A DNA stretch of 64,000 nt from Achromobacter sp. RTa (GCF_000757485.1 NZ_JPYO01000023.1:1-64000), one strand, 5' to 3'; shown: positions 23,049 through 32,539, counted from the first letter of the stretch. Numbers and translations are program-made. The notes: a model not told the origin generated them from the letters alone.

Positions 23049-24028
23049 ACCGGCTGGGCCTCGCGGGTAATCGGCACGTAGCAGCGGTAGTTGCGCGCGC
23101 CTTCGGTGGTGACGGTGGGGGCTTGTTCGGTGCAACGCGTGACCGCGCTGGTGCAGCGCGGGCGGAACGGACAGCCCGAGGGACGGCCGGCGAGGCTGGG
23201 CGCCATGCCGTTGATCTGGTGCAGGCGCGCGCCGGGCTGGGTGGCGCCGGGCATCGAGTCCAGCAGACCGCGGGTGTAGGGGTGGCGCGGCGCGTCCAGC
23301 ACCTGCTCGACCGGGCCGCTTTCGACGATGCGGCCGGCGTACATCACGGCCACGCGGTCGGCCAGTTCGGCCACCACGCCCAGGTCGTGAGTGATCCAGA
23401 TCAGCGCGGTATTGTGCTCGCGGCAGATCTCCTGCATGCGGTAGAGGATCTGGCCCTGGATGGTGACGTCCAGCGCCGTGGTCGGCTCGTCGCAGATGAT
23501 CAGGTCGGGCTTGTTCAGCATGGCGATCGCGATCGCCACGCGCTGGCGCATGCCGCCCGAGAATTCGTGCGGATAGCTCTTCAGGCGCTTTTCGGGCGAA
23601 GGAATGCCGACCATGGCCAGCGCCTCGCGGCAACGTTCCTCGGCTTCGGAGCGCGGCACGTCTTCGTGGGTGAGGATGGCTTCCATCATCTGCTCGCCGA
23701 TGCGCAGCACCGGATTGAGCGTCATCAGGGGATCCTGGAAGATCATGGCGATGCGGTTGCCGCGGAGCTGGCGCATCTGCTCTTCGCTCAGCTTGCGCAG
23801 GTCCGTGCCCTTGAACTTCACTTCGCCATCGACGACCTCTCCCGGTGGATCGATCAGCCCCAGCAGCGAGAAGCCGGTGACGGACTTGCCGGACCCGGAC
23901 TCGCCCACCAGACCCACGATTTCGCCGCGGCGCACGGTGAGGTCGACGCCGTCCACCGCCAGCCAGGCGCCGGCTTCGGTATGGAATGCGGTGCGCAGGC
24001 CGCGCACGTCTAAAAGGATTTCGCTCAT
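23045..24028 (-). CDS. Peptide-type ABC transporter ATP-binding protein (DppD-like)
   Basis: A 327-residue ATPase with Walker [10 protein letters not shown], signature [14 protein letters not shown] and Walker [13 protein letters not shown]. The C-terminal extension carries [11 protein letters not shown]. It overlaps the permease gene before it and the ATPase gene after it by four bases each, so all are one transcription and translation unit. Confidence 0.92.
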
Positions 24029-24945
24029 GCTCGACGGGGGTCCAGGCTTTCGCGCAGGCGGTCGCCTACGATATTGATGGAGAGGATCAGCACCAGCAGG
24101 GCAATGCCCGGGAACAGGCTGATCCAGTAGTCGCCCGACAGCAGGTACTGGAAGCCGTTGGAGATCAACAGGCCCAGCGAGGGTTCGGTGATGGGCACGC
24201 CCACGCCCAGGAACGACAGCGTCGCTTCCAGGGCGATGGCGGTGGCGATCTGGATGGTGGCGAACACCATGACGGGGCCCAGGCAGTTGGGCAGCAGGTG
24301 GAACAGCATGATGCGCCAGGCCGGGAAGCCCAGGTTGGCGGCGGCTTCCACGTATTCCTTGCGGCGTTCCTGCAGGGCGCGGCTGCGCATGATGCGCGCG
24401 TAGTGGCCCCACTGCACCAGCACCAGCGCGAGGATCACCTTGTCGACCCCGCGCCCCAGCACCACCAGCAGCACCAGCGCCACCAGGATGGTCGGAAAGC
24501 CCAGGATGAAGTCGACGATGCGCATGAGCACCGTGTCGACCACGCCGCCCACATAGGCGGCCACCAGGCCGATGGCGCCGCCCACGGCGGTGGCGAGCAC
24601 CACGGCGGACAGGCCCACCATCAGGCTGATGCGCAGGCCATACAGGATGGCGCTGAGCATGTCGCGGCCCTGGTCGTCGGTGCCGAGCCAGGCGATGCTG
24701 CCGTCCATCAGCGCCTGGCGCGGCGCCAGGCGGCCGTCCATCAGCGAGAGGTTGGCCAGGTCATATGGGTTCTGCGGCGCGAAGTACGGGGCGAAGACCA
24801 CCAGGATGATCAGGATGGCCAGGGCGATGGCGGAGCCGCGCACCGTGGGGCGCGCGTGCAGCTTCTTCAGGATGGCGGCGCGCCGGGGCGTCTCGGCCAG
24901 GGGCTGGACGGTGCGGGTGCGGCCGGGATTGGGAGATTGAGACAT
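24025..24945 (-). CDS. Peptide-type ABC transporter permease (DppC-like)
   Basis: A 306-residue inner-membrane protein with about six membrane helices. The N-terminal cytoplasmic part precedes the first helix near residue 40 (IALAILIILVVFAPYF). The EAA loop reads EAAANLGFPAWRIMLFHLLPN, and GTDDQGRDMLSAILYG is the DppC/OppC signature. It pairs with the permease upstream, six bases away. Confidence 0.92.
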   Translation of the reverse strand: MSQSPNPGRTRTVQPLAETPRRAAILKKLHARPTVRGSAIALAILIILVVFAPYFAPQNPYDLANLSLMDGRLAPRQALMDGSIAWLGTDDQGRDMLSAILYGLRISLMVGLSAVVLATAVGGAIGLVAAYVGGVVDTVLMRIVDFILGFPTILVALVLLVVLGRGVDKVILALVLVQWGHYARIMRSRALQERRKEYVEAAANLGFPAWRIMLFHLLPNCLGPVMVFATIQIATAIALEATLSFLGVGVPITEPSLGLLISNGFQYLLSGDYWISLFPGIALLVLILSINIVGDRLRESLDPRRA

Positions 24946-24951
24946 GGCGGA

Positions 24952-25929
24952 TTATTGAGCGGGGGTCACGAGCTGTACGCGCGGATCGAGCGTGGCGTAC
25001 AGGATGTCCACAACCAGGTTGATGATCACGAAGATCAGGGTGACCAGCATCACGTAGGCCACCACGACCGGACGGTCCAGCTGGTAGACGCTGTCGATGA
25101 GCAGCTTGCCCATGCCGGGCCACGCGAACACGGTCTCGGTGATGGTGGAGTAGGCGATGAGGGTGCCGAATTCCATGCCGATCACGGTGACCACGGGGAT
25201 CAGGATGTTGCGCAGGATGTGGCGGCGCACGATGCGGCCGGGCTTCACGCCCTTGGCTCGGGCGAATTTCACGTAATCCTGGCTGCGGGCCTCCACCACG
25301 CCGGAGGCGGTCAGGCGCAGCACCAGCGCGATGTTGGCCAGCGCCAGGTTGATGGCCGGCATGATCAGGTGCGACCAGCCATCGGCCGTCAGGATCGACA
25401 GGCGCACTCCCAGCACGGTGACCGTGTCGCCGCGGCCGGTGGCCGGCAGCCAGCCCAGCCACACGGCGAAGAGCAGGATCAGCATCATGCCCTGCCAGAA
25501 GTTCGGCAGGGAAAAGCCCAGCACCGAGGACGCCATGATGCCGCGGCCCAGCGGCTGGTCGCGGTACAGGCCCGCGATCAGCCCCAGGGGAATGCCGAAC
25601 GCACAGGTCAGCATGATGGCCACGACCACCAGTTCGAACGTCGCGGGGATGCGCTGCACGATCAGTTCGATGGCGGGGATGCCGTGCACGAAGGAGGTGC
25701 CCAGATCGCCGTGCAGCGCGCGCCACAGGAACCCTGTGTATTGCTGCCATACCGGCAGGTCCAGGCCCAGGCGGGCGATCATCGCCTCGCGCGCGGCCTG
25801 GCTGGCTTCGGGGCTGACCAGCAGTTCGATCGGATCGCCCACGGCATAGACCGCGAAGAAGACCACGACCGATACGGCCAGCAGCACGAACAGACTCTGG
25901 ATCAGTCTGCGTAGGATGAACAAGGCCAC
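24952..25929 (-). CDS. Peptide-type ABC transporter permease (DppB-like)
   Basis: A 325-residue inner-membrane protein starting MALFILRRLIQSLFVLLAVS, the normal DppB opening. The EAA-like loop is KFARAKGVKPGRIVRRHILRN and the conserved LRLTASGVVEARSQDYV precedes it. It is the first of the four transporter core genes and follows the binding-protein gene by 45 bases. Confidence 0.92.
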   Translation of the reverse strand: MALFILRRLIQSLFVLLAVSVVVFFAVYAVGDPIELLVSPEASQAAREAMIARLGLDLPVWQQYTGFLWRALHGDLGTSFVHGIPAIELIVQRIPATFELVVVAIMLTCAFGIPLGLIAGLYRDQPLGRGIMASSVLGFSLPNFWQGMMLILLFAVWLGWLPATGRGDTVTVLGVRLSILTADGWSHLIMPAINLALANIALVLRLTASGVVEARSQDYVKFARAKGVKPGRIVRRHILRNILIPVVTVIGMEFGTLIAYSTITETVFAWPGMGKLLIDSVYQLDRPVVVAYVMLVTLIFVIINLVVDILYATLDPRVQLVTPAQ

Positions 25930-25974
25930 GTGATGATTTCCTTGGTGGGCTCAGGGTTTGCGGGCGCCGGATGC

Positions 25975-27606
25975 TTACTTGGCGGGCTTGGCCGACATGG
26001 CCAGGGTGTACTGGTCTGCCCGGCCTTCGTACGTCAGCCCTTTGCGGAACGCCCAGATGCTGCTTTCGAAATGCAAGGGAACGCTGGGCAGGTCGGCCAG
26101 CGCAAGGGTCAGGGACTCCTGCAGCAGCTTGGCCCGCTCAGCCGGGTCCACGGTGACGATGGCGCGCTTGAACACACGGTCGAACTCGGGGTTGTCATAA
26201 CCGCCGTAGTTGCTGGTGCCCAGGCCGTGCTCTTTGTCGAACGCGGTAACCCAGTATTGTAGGAAAGACGAGGCTTCGCCGGTTTCGGAGGACCAGCCGC
26301 CCATGGCGAAGCTGAATTCGCGTTTGGCCCGCTTGGGGAAATACACGGAGCGCGTCATGGCGTCCACGGTGGTCTTGATGCCCACGCGCGACAGGTATTG
26401 CGCCACCGCCTGCGAGATCTGCGCGTCGTTGATGTAGCGGTCGTTGGTGGACGAGACGGTCAGCTCGAAGCCGTTCGGGTAGCCGGCCTCGGCCAGCAGC
26501 TTCTTGGCGCCTTCGGGGTCGTACTTCAATTCGGGCGGATGGGGCAGGGTGCCGAACATGCCGTCCGGCAGGAACTGGTTGGCGGGGGTGGCCGCGCCGT
26601 CCATGATGCGGGCCGCGATGGTCTTGCGGTCGATCGCCATGGAGATGGCGCGGCGCACGCGCACGTCCTGCAGCGGATTCTTGCCATCCGGCGCCTTGAC
26701 GGTGGGGCTGGGGCTGCGCGCCACGTCGAACTGGAAATACACCACGCGCACCGAAGGCGTGATGACGTAGCCGAAGCCGGGGGTTTCGGAAATGCGCTTC
26801 ACGTCGCGCGCCGCGGGATTCTCGATCAGGTCGAAGTCGCCCGCGAGCAGGCCCGTCAGGCGCGGGCCGGCCGCGGGCACCGGAACCAGCCTGACGCTTG
26901 CCCAGGCCGGCTTGTCGCCCCAGTAGGCGTCATTGCGCGTAAGCTCGATGCCGGTGCCCTTGACGTAGGACTTCAGCGTGTACGGCCCGGTGCCGATCAC
27001 GTCGCGGCCGGTATTGAAGTCGGCCACGGTGGGCCAGGCGCCGGTCACGCCGCATTCGGTCTTCAGGTCGAAACTGATCGGGCCGTGTTCCACGATGCCG
27101 TTCCACAGCATGGACATGCGGGTCAGGTCGTTGGGCAGCAGCGGGTAGGGGCGGCGGGTCTTGATCACCAGCTTGTTTCCGTCGCGCACCTGCACGTCGG
27201 CGAACTTCTGGACCACGGCTGGATACGAGCCGCCGATGGACTGTTCGTTGTTCATCACGCGGCAGAAGGTGAAGATGACGTCCTGCGGCGTGAAGGGCTG
27301 GCCGTTGGAGAACTTGACGCCATCGCGCAGCGTGAACTCCCAGGTCGTGTCGTCCACCGGCTTCCAGGCCGTGGCCAGCCGGGGAATCAGGTTCATCTTG
27401 GCGTCCTGCCCCACCAGGGTCTCGAACAGGTGCGAGGTCATCGCATCGTTGGGCGTGGCCTGGTGGTAGTGGGGATCCATCGAGGTCGGCTCGGAGGACA
27501 GGCCGATCTTCAAGGTGCCGGGCGCGCCCTGGGCCAGGGCCGCGGGCGCGCAGGCGGCCAGCGTACAGGCGGTGAGGATGCTGCGATAGAAGGTCTGGGC
27601 GGACAT
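25975..27606 (-). CDS. ABC transporter substrate-binding protein (SBP family 5)
   Basis: A 543-residue periplasmic binding protein of the DppA/OppA type. Residues 1-25 are a signal peptide ending in APAALAQG. The family signature region WEFTLRDGVKFSNGQPFTPQ is near residue 95. It is closely related to the protein at 30184-31797; the two align along their whole length with only small gaps. Being next to the permease genes, this copy is the likely cognate receptor. The substrate is unknown, though flanking hydrolases suggest an N-acyl or peptide-like compound. Confidence 0.92.
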   Translation of the reverse strand: MSAQTFYRSILTACTLAACAPAALAQGAPGTLKIGLSSEPTSMDPHYHQATPNDAMTSHLFETLVGQDAKMNLIPRLATAWKPVDDTTWEFTLRDGVKFSNGQPFTPQDVIFTFCRVMNNEQSIGGSYPAVVQKFADVQVRDGNKLVIKTRRPYPLLPNDLTRMSMLWNGIVEHGPISFDLKTECGVTGAWPTVADFNTGRDVIGTGPYTLKSYVKGTGIELTRNDAYWGDKPAWASVRLVPVPAAGPRLTGLLAGDFDLIENPAARDVKRISETPGFGYVITPSVRVVYFQFDVARSPSPTVKAPDGKNPLQDVRVRRAISMAIDRKTIAARIMDGAATPANQFLPDGMFGTLPHPPELKYDPEGAKKLLAEAGYPNGFELTVSSTNDRYINDAQISQAVAQYLSRVGIKTTVDAMTRSVYFPKRAKREFSFAMGGWSSETGEASSFLQYWVTAFDKEHGLGTSNYGGYDNPEFDRVFKRAIVTVDPAERAKLLQESLTLALADLPSVPLHFESSIWAFRKGLTYEGRADQYTLAMSAKPAK

Positions 27607-27670
27607 GGTTTTTCCCTTGCTGTCTCGATTCTTGTGTGGCGGCGGCCCGCCGCGCGGGCGCCCCGTTGCG

Positions 27671-28642
27671 TCAGGCGATGGCCTGGGCCAGGCGGACGAC
27701 GGTGACGCCGGGCCGCAGATTGGCGGTGGATGGCATGATCAGCACGCAGTCGTCATAGGGGGTGACGACGGCCTCGCCTTCGGACCAGCCGATCACGGTG
27801 CCGGCCTCGGCCAGCGTTTCCAGGCCCTTCCAGGGCTCGGCGAAGCGGAAGTCGGCGCTCTTGGCGGCGACCGCGTGCGTGACCCGCAAGGCGCGCTGCG
27901 AGGGCGCGCCGGGGGCGAACCAGGCTGCGGGCAAGTCGCCACGGTCCACGGCGCCGGAGGCCACGAGGAAACGCGCCATCTGGTCGATGGCCACGCCGCG
28001 CGCCTCGGGCGCGCCATGGAAGCCGCATTCGATCAGCAGGGAGCGGGTGCCGTTGTCGCCGGATTCGCCGAAGCGGCCATAGTCGCGCATCCGCACGCCC
28101 GCTGCATGGCCGGCGTCGGCAATGACGGTGGCGGGATTGCCCAGCGCCAGGGCCAGGTCGATATTGCGCTGTTCCAGGCCGGTCAGCTGCAGCGGCACGT
28201 CGGAATTGCTCATCGAATGGAAGTCCAGCAGCCAGTCGGCCTGTTCCACCCACGGGCGGAGCTCGGCCGCCCGGCGGCGTTCCTGGCTGGACGGCGCGCC
28301 CAGCTTGTCCTCGCTCCAGACGCGGTTCATGTCTTCGTCGACGAAGCGCGCGGGAGCGTAGTTGGCCGCGTCGAAGCGGTCGAAGGCGGCCAGATTGCAG
28401 AACGCCAGCGTCAACGAGCCGCGGCGCGGGCGCAGGCCGGCCGCCAGCGCCTCCTTCAGGGCCCAGGCTCCGCAGAGTTCGTTACCGTGGATCAGGGCGC
28501 TCAGCATGACTTGCTTGCCCGGCACCCCCGAATCGAAATGCCAGACGCCCGGCGTATCCGTGTTGCCCACGCGCTCGGCGGACAAGTCCGGACAGGCGAG
28601 AAGAAAAGGGCGCGGGATGGACGCGGGGGCGGGCGTAGGCAT
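27671..28642 (-). CDS. Succinylglutamate desuccinylase/aspartoacylase family protein
   Basis: A 323-residue zinc carboxypeptidase-fold protein (M14-like). The metal ligands appear as HGNE (near residue 52) and a later DFHSMS. Family members remove the acyl group from N-acyl amino acids such as N-acetylaspartate or N-succinylglutamate. It is the first gene of the minus-strand operon, 64 bases before the binding protein, and divergent from the lysR gene. A GC-rich palindrome in the 64-base gap might cause partial termination. Confidence 0.82.
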   Translation of the reverse strand: MPTPAPASIPRPFLLACPDLSAERVGNTDTPGVWHFDSGVPGKQVMLSALIHGNELCGAWALKEALAAGLRPRRGSLTLAFCNLAAFDRFDAANYAPARFVDEDMNRVWSEDKLGAPSSQERRRAAELRPWVEQADWLLDFHSMSNSDVPLQLTGLEQRNIDLALALGNPATVIADAGHAAGVRMRDYGRFGESGDNGTRSLLIECGFHGAPEARGVAIDQMARFLVASGAVDRGDLPAAWFAPGAPSQRALRVTHAVAAKSADFRFAEPWKGLETLAEAGTVIGWSEGEAVVTPYDDCVLIMPSTANLRPGVTVVRLAQAIA

Positions 28643-28858
28643 GGGGACTCCGATGAAGCGACGGGATTGTATAGGCGATGGCGCGTGGACGGCGGCTAGG
28701 CGCCGGCAGGGGCGTGCGCCACGGCGCGGCGGGCGCTGGAAATGGCTGCTAACACGGGTTTTCCCTTATTTTTAGAGCGCATCACGGTGCGCTGCCTTCG
28801 AGTATTTGGCGAATTCTAGGAGCTTGGCAGCTTTCTCTACAATTAGAATATTTATCTG

Positions 28859-28883
28859 GAGCTTTGCGGAAAAAGCAAAGCTC
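28859..28883. promoter_or_regulatory. 9-bp inverted repeat between divergent genes (candidate LysR operator)
   Basis: GAGCTTTGC (28859-28867) and GCAAAGCTC (28875-28883) form a perfect inverted repeat around GGAAAAA, 36 bases before the lysR start and in the gap that also holds the operon promoter. It could be the autoregulatory site or an mRNA hairpin. Confidence 0.5.
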
Positions 28884-28918
28884 GTTTCATCGGTCCACGC
28901 GGGCCACAAGGGTAGGAC

Positions 28919-29833
28919 GTGCACGGCATTGCCTTGAAATACTTTCTGGAGGTTGCCCAGGCTGGCAGCCTGAGCGGCGCTTCCGAGCGCCTGCATGTGG
29001 CGGTCTCGGCCATCAGCCGGCAGATCGCCAAGCTGGAGGAAGAGGCAGGGGCGCCCCTGTTCGAACGCACGGCCCGCGGCATGGTCCTGAGCGAGGCGGG
29101 CCAACTGCTGCTGGCGCATGCCCGGCGCACCATGCTCGAGGCCGAGTCGGTGCTTCAGGAGATCGCGGCCGCCAAGGGCACCGCGCGCAACGAGATCCGG
29201 GTGGCGTCCGTAGAGGGCGTGGCGCGGATTTTCCTGCCCTCGGTGATGGCGCGCTTCCGCCGCGATTGGCCGAACATTCGCTTCGACCTGCACGTGGGCT
29301 CGCCCGCCGAGGTCAGCCGGCGGGTGGCGGAAGGCAGCGTGGAACTGGGCATGGCTTTCATTGCCGAGCGCATCAGCGGCGTCAGTCCGCGCTATTCGCG
29401 CCGCGCGCCGGTGCATGCGGTGATGGCGGCCGACCACCCCCTGGCCGGCCGCGCGAGCGTCAGCCTGCAGGACCTCAGCCAGTATCCGCTGGCGCTGACC
29501 GGACCCGGCACCACCACGCGGCAGCTCTTCGAAATGGGCTGCGCCCTGGAGTCGGTGCAGCTGGAGCCGGCGTTGACCTGCAACGATTCCTCTCCCCTGC
29601 ATGGCTTCGTGTTCGGGTCGGACGCCATCATGCTCAGCGGCTATATCTCGGTGGCTTGGAGCCTGCGGCGCGACGAGCTGATCGCCGTGCCGATTTCCAA
29701 CGCCGAGCTGCAATCTCGCACCTTGCAGATCCAGGTCATGCCGGGCCGGGTGCTGCCGCCGGCGGCGGAGGCATTCGTCGAACTGCTGTCCAGCGAGCTG
29801 GACCGGGCGCTGCAAGGCGGGGCGGCCGCATAA
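28919..29833 (+). CDS. LysR family transcriptional regulator
   Basis: A 304-residue regulator. The N-terminal winged HTH (about 1-60) contains LKYFLEVAQAGSLSGASERL and SAISRQIAKLEEEAGAPLFER; the rest is the periplasmic-binding-like effector domain. The start is GTG at 28919. It is transcribed away from the deacylase/transporter operon, the classic layout for a LysR activator of the neighbouring genes; the second binding protein lies just downstream on the opposite strand. Confidence 0.9.
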   Translation: MHGIALKYFLEVAQAGSLSGASERLHVAVSAISRQIAKLEEEAGAPLFERTARGMVLSEAGQLLLAHARRTMLEAESVLQEIAAAKGTARNEIRVASVEGVARIFLPSVMARFRRDWPNIRFDLHVGSPAEVSRRVAEGSVELGMAFIAERISGVSPRYSRRAPVHAVMAADHPLAGRASVSLQDLSQYPLALTGPGTTTRQLFEMGCALESVQLEPALTCNDSSPLHGFVFGSDAIMLSGYISVAWSLRRDELIAVPISNAELQSRTLQIQVMPGRVLPPAAEAFVELLSSELDRALQGGAAA

Positions 29834-29852
29834 AAGGAAGGAGAAGAGGGGT

Positions 29853-30135
29853 GCCCCCACGCTGCGCGCACTTCGTGCGCTTGCTGCCCCCCAAGGGGGC
29901 TTTTTTCCTTGGGGCGGCCCGGCGGAAAAGGAGCCCCCACGCTGCGCGCACTTCGTGCGCTTGCTGCCCCCCAAGGGGGCTCTTTTCCTTGGGGCGGCCC
30001 GGCGGAAAAGGAGCCCCCACGCTGCGCGCACTTCGTGCGCTTGCTGCCCCCCAAGGGGGGCTTTTTTCCTTGGGGCGGCCCGGCGGAAAAAGGAGCCCCC
30101 GCTGCGCGCACTTCGTACGCTTGCTGCCGCCCAAG
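29853..30135 (+). repeat. Tandem 80-bp GC-rich hairpin repeat, 3.5 copies
   Basis: Units begin GCCCCCACGCTGCGCGCAC at 29853, 29933 and 30013, with a shorter, diverged one at 30095. Each contains an inner stem GCGCAC-TTC-GTGCGC, a CCCCCC/GGGGGG hairpin followed by T-runs, and GGGCGGCCCGGCGGAAAAGG. The repeat separates two convergent genes. The same element occurs singly at 41-90. Confidence 0.9.
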
Positions 30136-30137
30136 AA

Positions 30138-30166
30138 AAAAACGGCTGCGCGAGGCAGCCGTTTTT
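30138..30166. terminator. Bidirectional terminator between lysR and the second SBP gene
   Basis: AAAAACGGCTGC (30138-30149) pairs with GCAGCCGTTTTT (30155-30166) around a five-base loop, giving A-tract/T-tract flanks on both strands. Confidence 0.85.
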
Positions 30167-30183
30167 CGTTCAGGCGGACCTGA

Positions 30184-31797
30184 TCACTTCTTGTCGGGCG
30201 TGACCGAGGTGGCCAGCGTGTACTGGTCGCGGCGGCCTTCGTAGGTGATGCCCTTGCGGAAGGCCCAGATGCTGCTTTCGAAATGCAGCGGGATCAGCGG
30301 CACGTTGTCCAGCGCGATCTGGGTGGATTGCTGCAGCAGCTTTTCGCGCTTGGGCGCGTCCACCGTCACGATGGCCTCTTTGTAGACCTTGTCGAAGTCG
30401 GCGTTGCTGAAGCCGCCGTAGTTGCTGGTGCCCAGGCTCTTGGGGGAATCCAGGGAAGCCACCCACAGCTGGAACAGCGCCGACGCTTCACCCGTTTCCG
30501 CCGGCCAGCCGCCCATCGAGAAGCTGAACTCGCGCTTGGCGCGCTTGGGGAAGTAGATGGAGGCCGTCATGGCGTCCACGTTGGTCTTGATGCCGACGCG
30601 GGCCAGATACTGGGCCACGGCTTGCGCCACCTGGCCGTCGTTGACGTAGCGGTCGTTGGTGGACGACAGCGTCAGTTCAAAGCCGTTCGGGTAGCCGGCC
30701 TCGGCCAGCAGCTTCTTGGCGCCTTCGGGGTCGTACTTGATTTCCGGAGCCTTGGGCAGCGCGCCGAACATGCCGTCGGGCATGTACTGGTAGGCCGGAG
30801 TGGCCATGCCGTCCATGATGCGGGCGGTGATGGCCTTGCGGTCGATCGCCATGGAAATCGCCTTGCGCACGCGCAGGTCCTGCAGCGGGTTCTTGCCGTC
30901 GGCGCTCTTGACGAAGGGGCTCGGATTGCGGCCCACGTCCGGCTGGAAGAACACCAGGCGGGTAGACGGAGTGGCCACGAAGCCGAACTTGGGGTTGTCC
31001 TTCAGGCGGGGCAGGTCGCGGGCGGCCGGGTTCTCGATCATGTCGAAGTCGCCGGACAGCAGGCCGGTCAGGCGCGGGCCGGCGGCGGGCACCGGCACGA
31101 ACTTCACTTCCTTCCAGTACGGCTTGGGACCCCAGTAGTTCTCGTTGCGGACGAGTTCGATGCCGGTGCCCTTGACGTAGGACTTCAGGGTGTACGGGCC
31201 GGTGCCGATGGAGTCCTTGCCGTTGTTGAAGTCGGCGACGGTGGGCCAGGCGCCGGTAACGCCGCAACCCTTCTTGGGGTCGAACGTGAGCTTGCCGTGC
31301 TCGACGATGCCGTTCCAGATGATGGGCAGCGAGCGGGCCAGTTCGGCGGGCATCAGCGGGAAGGGCTCGCCGGTCTTGATGATGACGGTGTGCGCGTCCG
31401 GCGTCTGGACGTCGGTGATGCGCTTCGTCATGTCCATGTAGGACTGCGACACGTTGGTTTCGTTGTTCAGCGTGCGGCAGATCGTGAACAGCACGTCCTC
31501 GGACGTGAACGGCTTGCCGTTGGAGAACTTGACGTCGTCGCGCAGCTTGAATTCCCAGGTCGTGTCGTCCAGGGTCTTCCAGGAGGTGGCCAGCGCCGGC
31601 ACCAGCTTCATATCGGCGCTGCGGCCCACCAGCGAGCTATAGACGTGCGCGGAGAACGCGTCGTTCTGCGTCATCTTGTGATAGTGGGGATCCGCCGAGG
31701 TGGGTTCGGCCGACAGGCCGATCTTCAGCGTCTGGGCCTGGGCGGCGGCCAAGGGAATGGCGGCGGCCGCGAGGGCCAGGGTGGTGCGCAACTTCAT
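30184..31797 (-). CDS. ABC transporter substrate-binding protein, paralogue of 25975-27606
   Basis: A 537-residue family 5 binding protein with a signal peptide (residues 1-21, ending PLAAAQAQ). WEFKLRDDVKFSNGKPFT matches the family signature and the paralogue nearly word for word. No permease or ATPase genes are next to it, so it probably feeds the transporter at 22038-25929 with a related ligand, or is a spare copy. It has its own strong promoter (31927-31956) and a shared bidirectional terminator. Confidence 0.92.
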   Translation of the reverse strand: MKLRTTLALAAAAIPLAAAQAQTLKIGLSAEPTSADPHYHKMTQNDAFSAHVYSSLVGRSADMKLVPALATSWKTLDDTTWEFKLRDDVKFSNGKPFTSEDVLFTICRTLNNETNVSQSYMDMTKRITDVQTPDAHTVIIKTGEPFPLMPAELARSLPIIWNGIVEHGKLTFDPKKGCGVTGAWPTVADFNNGKDSIGTGPYTLKSYVKGTGIELVRNENYWGPKPYWKEVKFVPVPAAGPRLTGLLSGDFDMIENPAARDLPRLKDNPKFGFVATPSTRLVFFQPDVGRNPSPFVKSADGKNPLQDLRVRKAISMAIDRKAITARIMDGMATPAYQYMPDGMFGALPKAPEIKYDPEGAKKLLAEAGYPNGFELTLSSTNDRYVNDGQVAQAVAQYLARVGIKTNVDAMTASIYFPKRAKREFSFSMGGWPAETGEASALFQLWVASLDSPKSLGTSNYGGFSNADFDKVYKEAIVTVDAPKREKLLQQSTQIALDNVPLIPLHFESSIWAFRKGITYEGRRDQYTLATSVTPDKK

Positions 31798-32185
31798 GGT
31801 GACAACTCCGGATGGGGAACGAACCGGATCGTGCTTGCGTGTGAACTGCCTGCGCCGGCCGGATAGGCGGGGCCGCTCGGAAAGGGCTCAGGGAGTTTTG
31901 GCGCCAGGCACGACGGCAAGGGGCCGATTATCGGTAGGGGCTTCGCGCGCTGTCAATGCGGAACGGCGAACGGGGCGCTAGGGAAAACGCCGAGAAGGGG
32001 GAGGGAAAGAGGGCGTCGCGGGGCCCCGGGTAGGGGGCCTGCGCGGCGCGATGACGTTCCGGTGAGGGTCGGAAACGCCAGTGATCCGCCGCAAGGGGCG
32101 CCGGCAGGCCGGCGGGCGTTGCGGCGGTGGCGCGCCAGGCTGGATCGCGGGAGATCGGTCGCGATTCAGTCCAGCGCGGCAGGGC
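31798..32185. other. Non-coding gap between the second SBP gene and the small gene at 32186
   Basis: Apart from the promoter at 31927-31956 and the 5' leader of the binding-protein gene, I see no gene, RNA or repeat in this stretch. Confidence 0.5.
31927..31956 (-). promoter_or_regulatory. Strong sigma-70 promoter of the second SBP gene
   Basis: On the minus strand TTGACA (31951-31956) and GATAAT (31927-31932) are 18 bases apart, about 130 bases before the start codon. The -35 is a perfect consensus. Confidence 0.7.
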
Positions 32186-32419
32186 TTACCACTGCGAGCC
32201 GGAGAAGCGCGAGCTGGCGGCGCGTGCCTTGTTCATCGAATCATTCACTTCGTCGATGAAGGCAAAGACGGCGGCAACGGCTGCGATCACGGCTTGGCCG
32301 GCCTTCTTCAGGCTGGTCAGCGGGTGGGCATTCGGTTGGTTTTCGAGGGCGCCGCGGAGCAGGTCACGCTCCAGCGCGTCGGTCAGGCGGGCAGTGTGGT
32401 TCAGGGTCAGTTCGCTCAT
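32186..32419 (-). CDS. Small protein of unknown function under operator control
   Basis: A 77-residue protein I do not recognise. Residues 1-35 are polar and probably helical (LTDALERDLLRGALENQP). Residues 40-56 form one hydrophobic Ala/Val-rich stretch (AGQAVIAAVAAVFAFID), then a polar tail follows. This could be a small membrane-associated protein. It is supported as a real gene by a GGAG ribosome site and by a well-formed promoter with repeated operator-like palindromes just upstream (32446-32507). Confidence 0.6.
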   Translation of the reverse strand: MSELTLNHTARLTDALERDLLRGALENQPNAHPLTSLKKAGQAVIAAVAAVFAFIDEVNDSMNKARAASSRFSGSQW

Positions 32420-32445
32420 GGCTTTCTCCAGTCCGTTTCGTCATG

Positions 32446-32507
32446 GGGTAAACCATTATAGGGATAACCCTAGGATAAAAGCAACGCCTTTTCTAGGGTA
32501 AACCCTA
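32446..32507 (-). promoter_or_regulatory. Promoter with two full and one partial TAGGGT-type operators
   Basis: On the minus strand TTGCTT (32479-32484) and TATAAT (32455-32460) are 18 bases apart. A palindrome TAGGGTTATCCCTA (32459-32472) fills the spacer beside the -10. A second, TAGGGTTTACCCTA (32494-32507), lies upstream of the -35, centred 35 bases away. A half-like copy, GGTTTACCC (32446-32454), lies at the likely transcription start. This looks like tight repression by a dimeric repressor. Confidence 0.7.
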
Positions 32508-32539
32508 GGATGTTGTAAAAATGTTTATTTGACGGGCAC

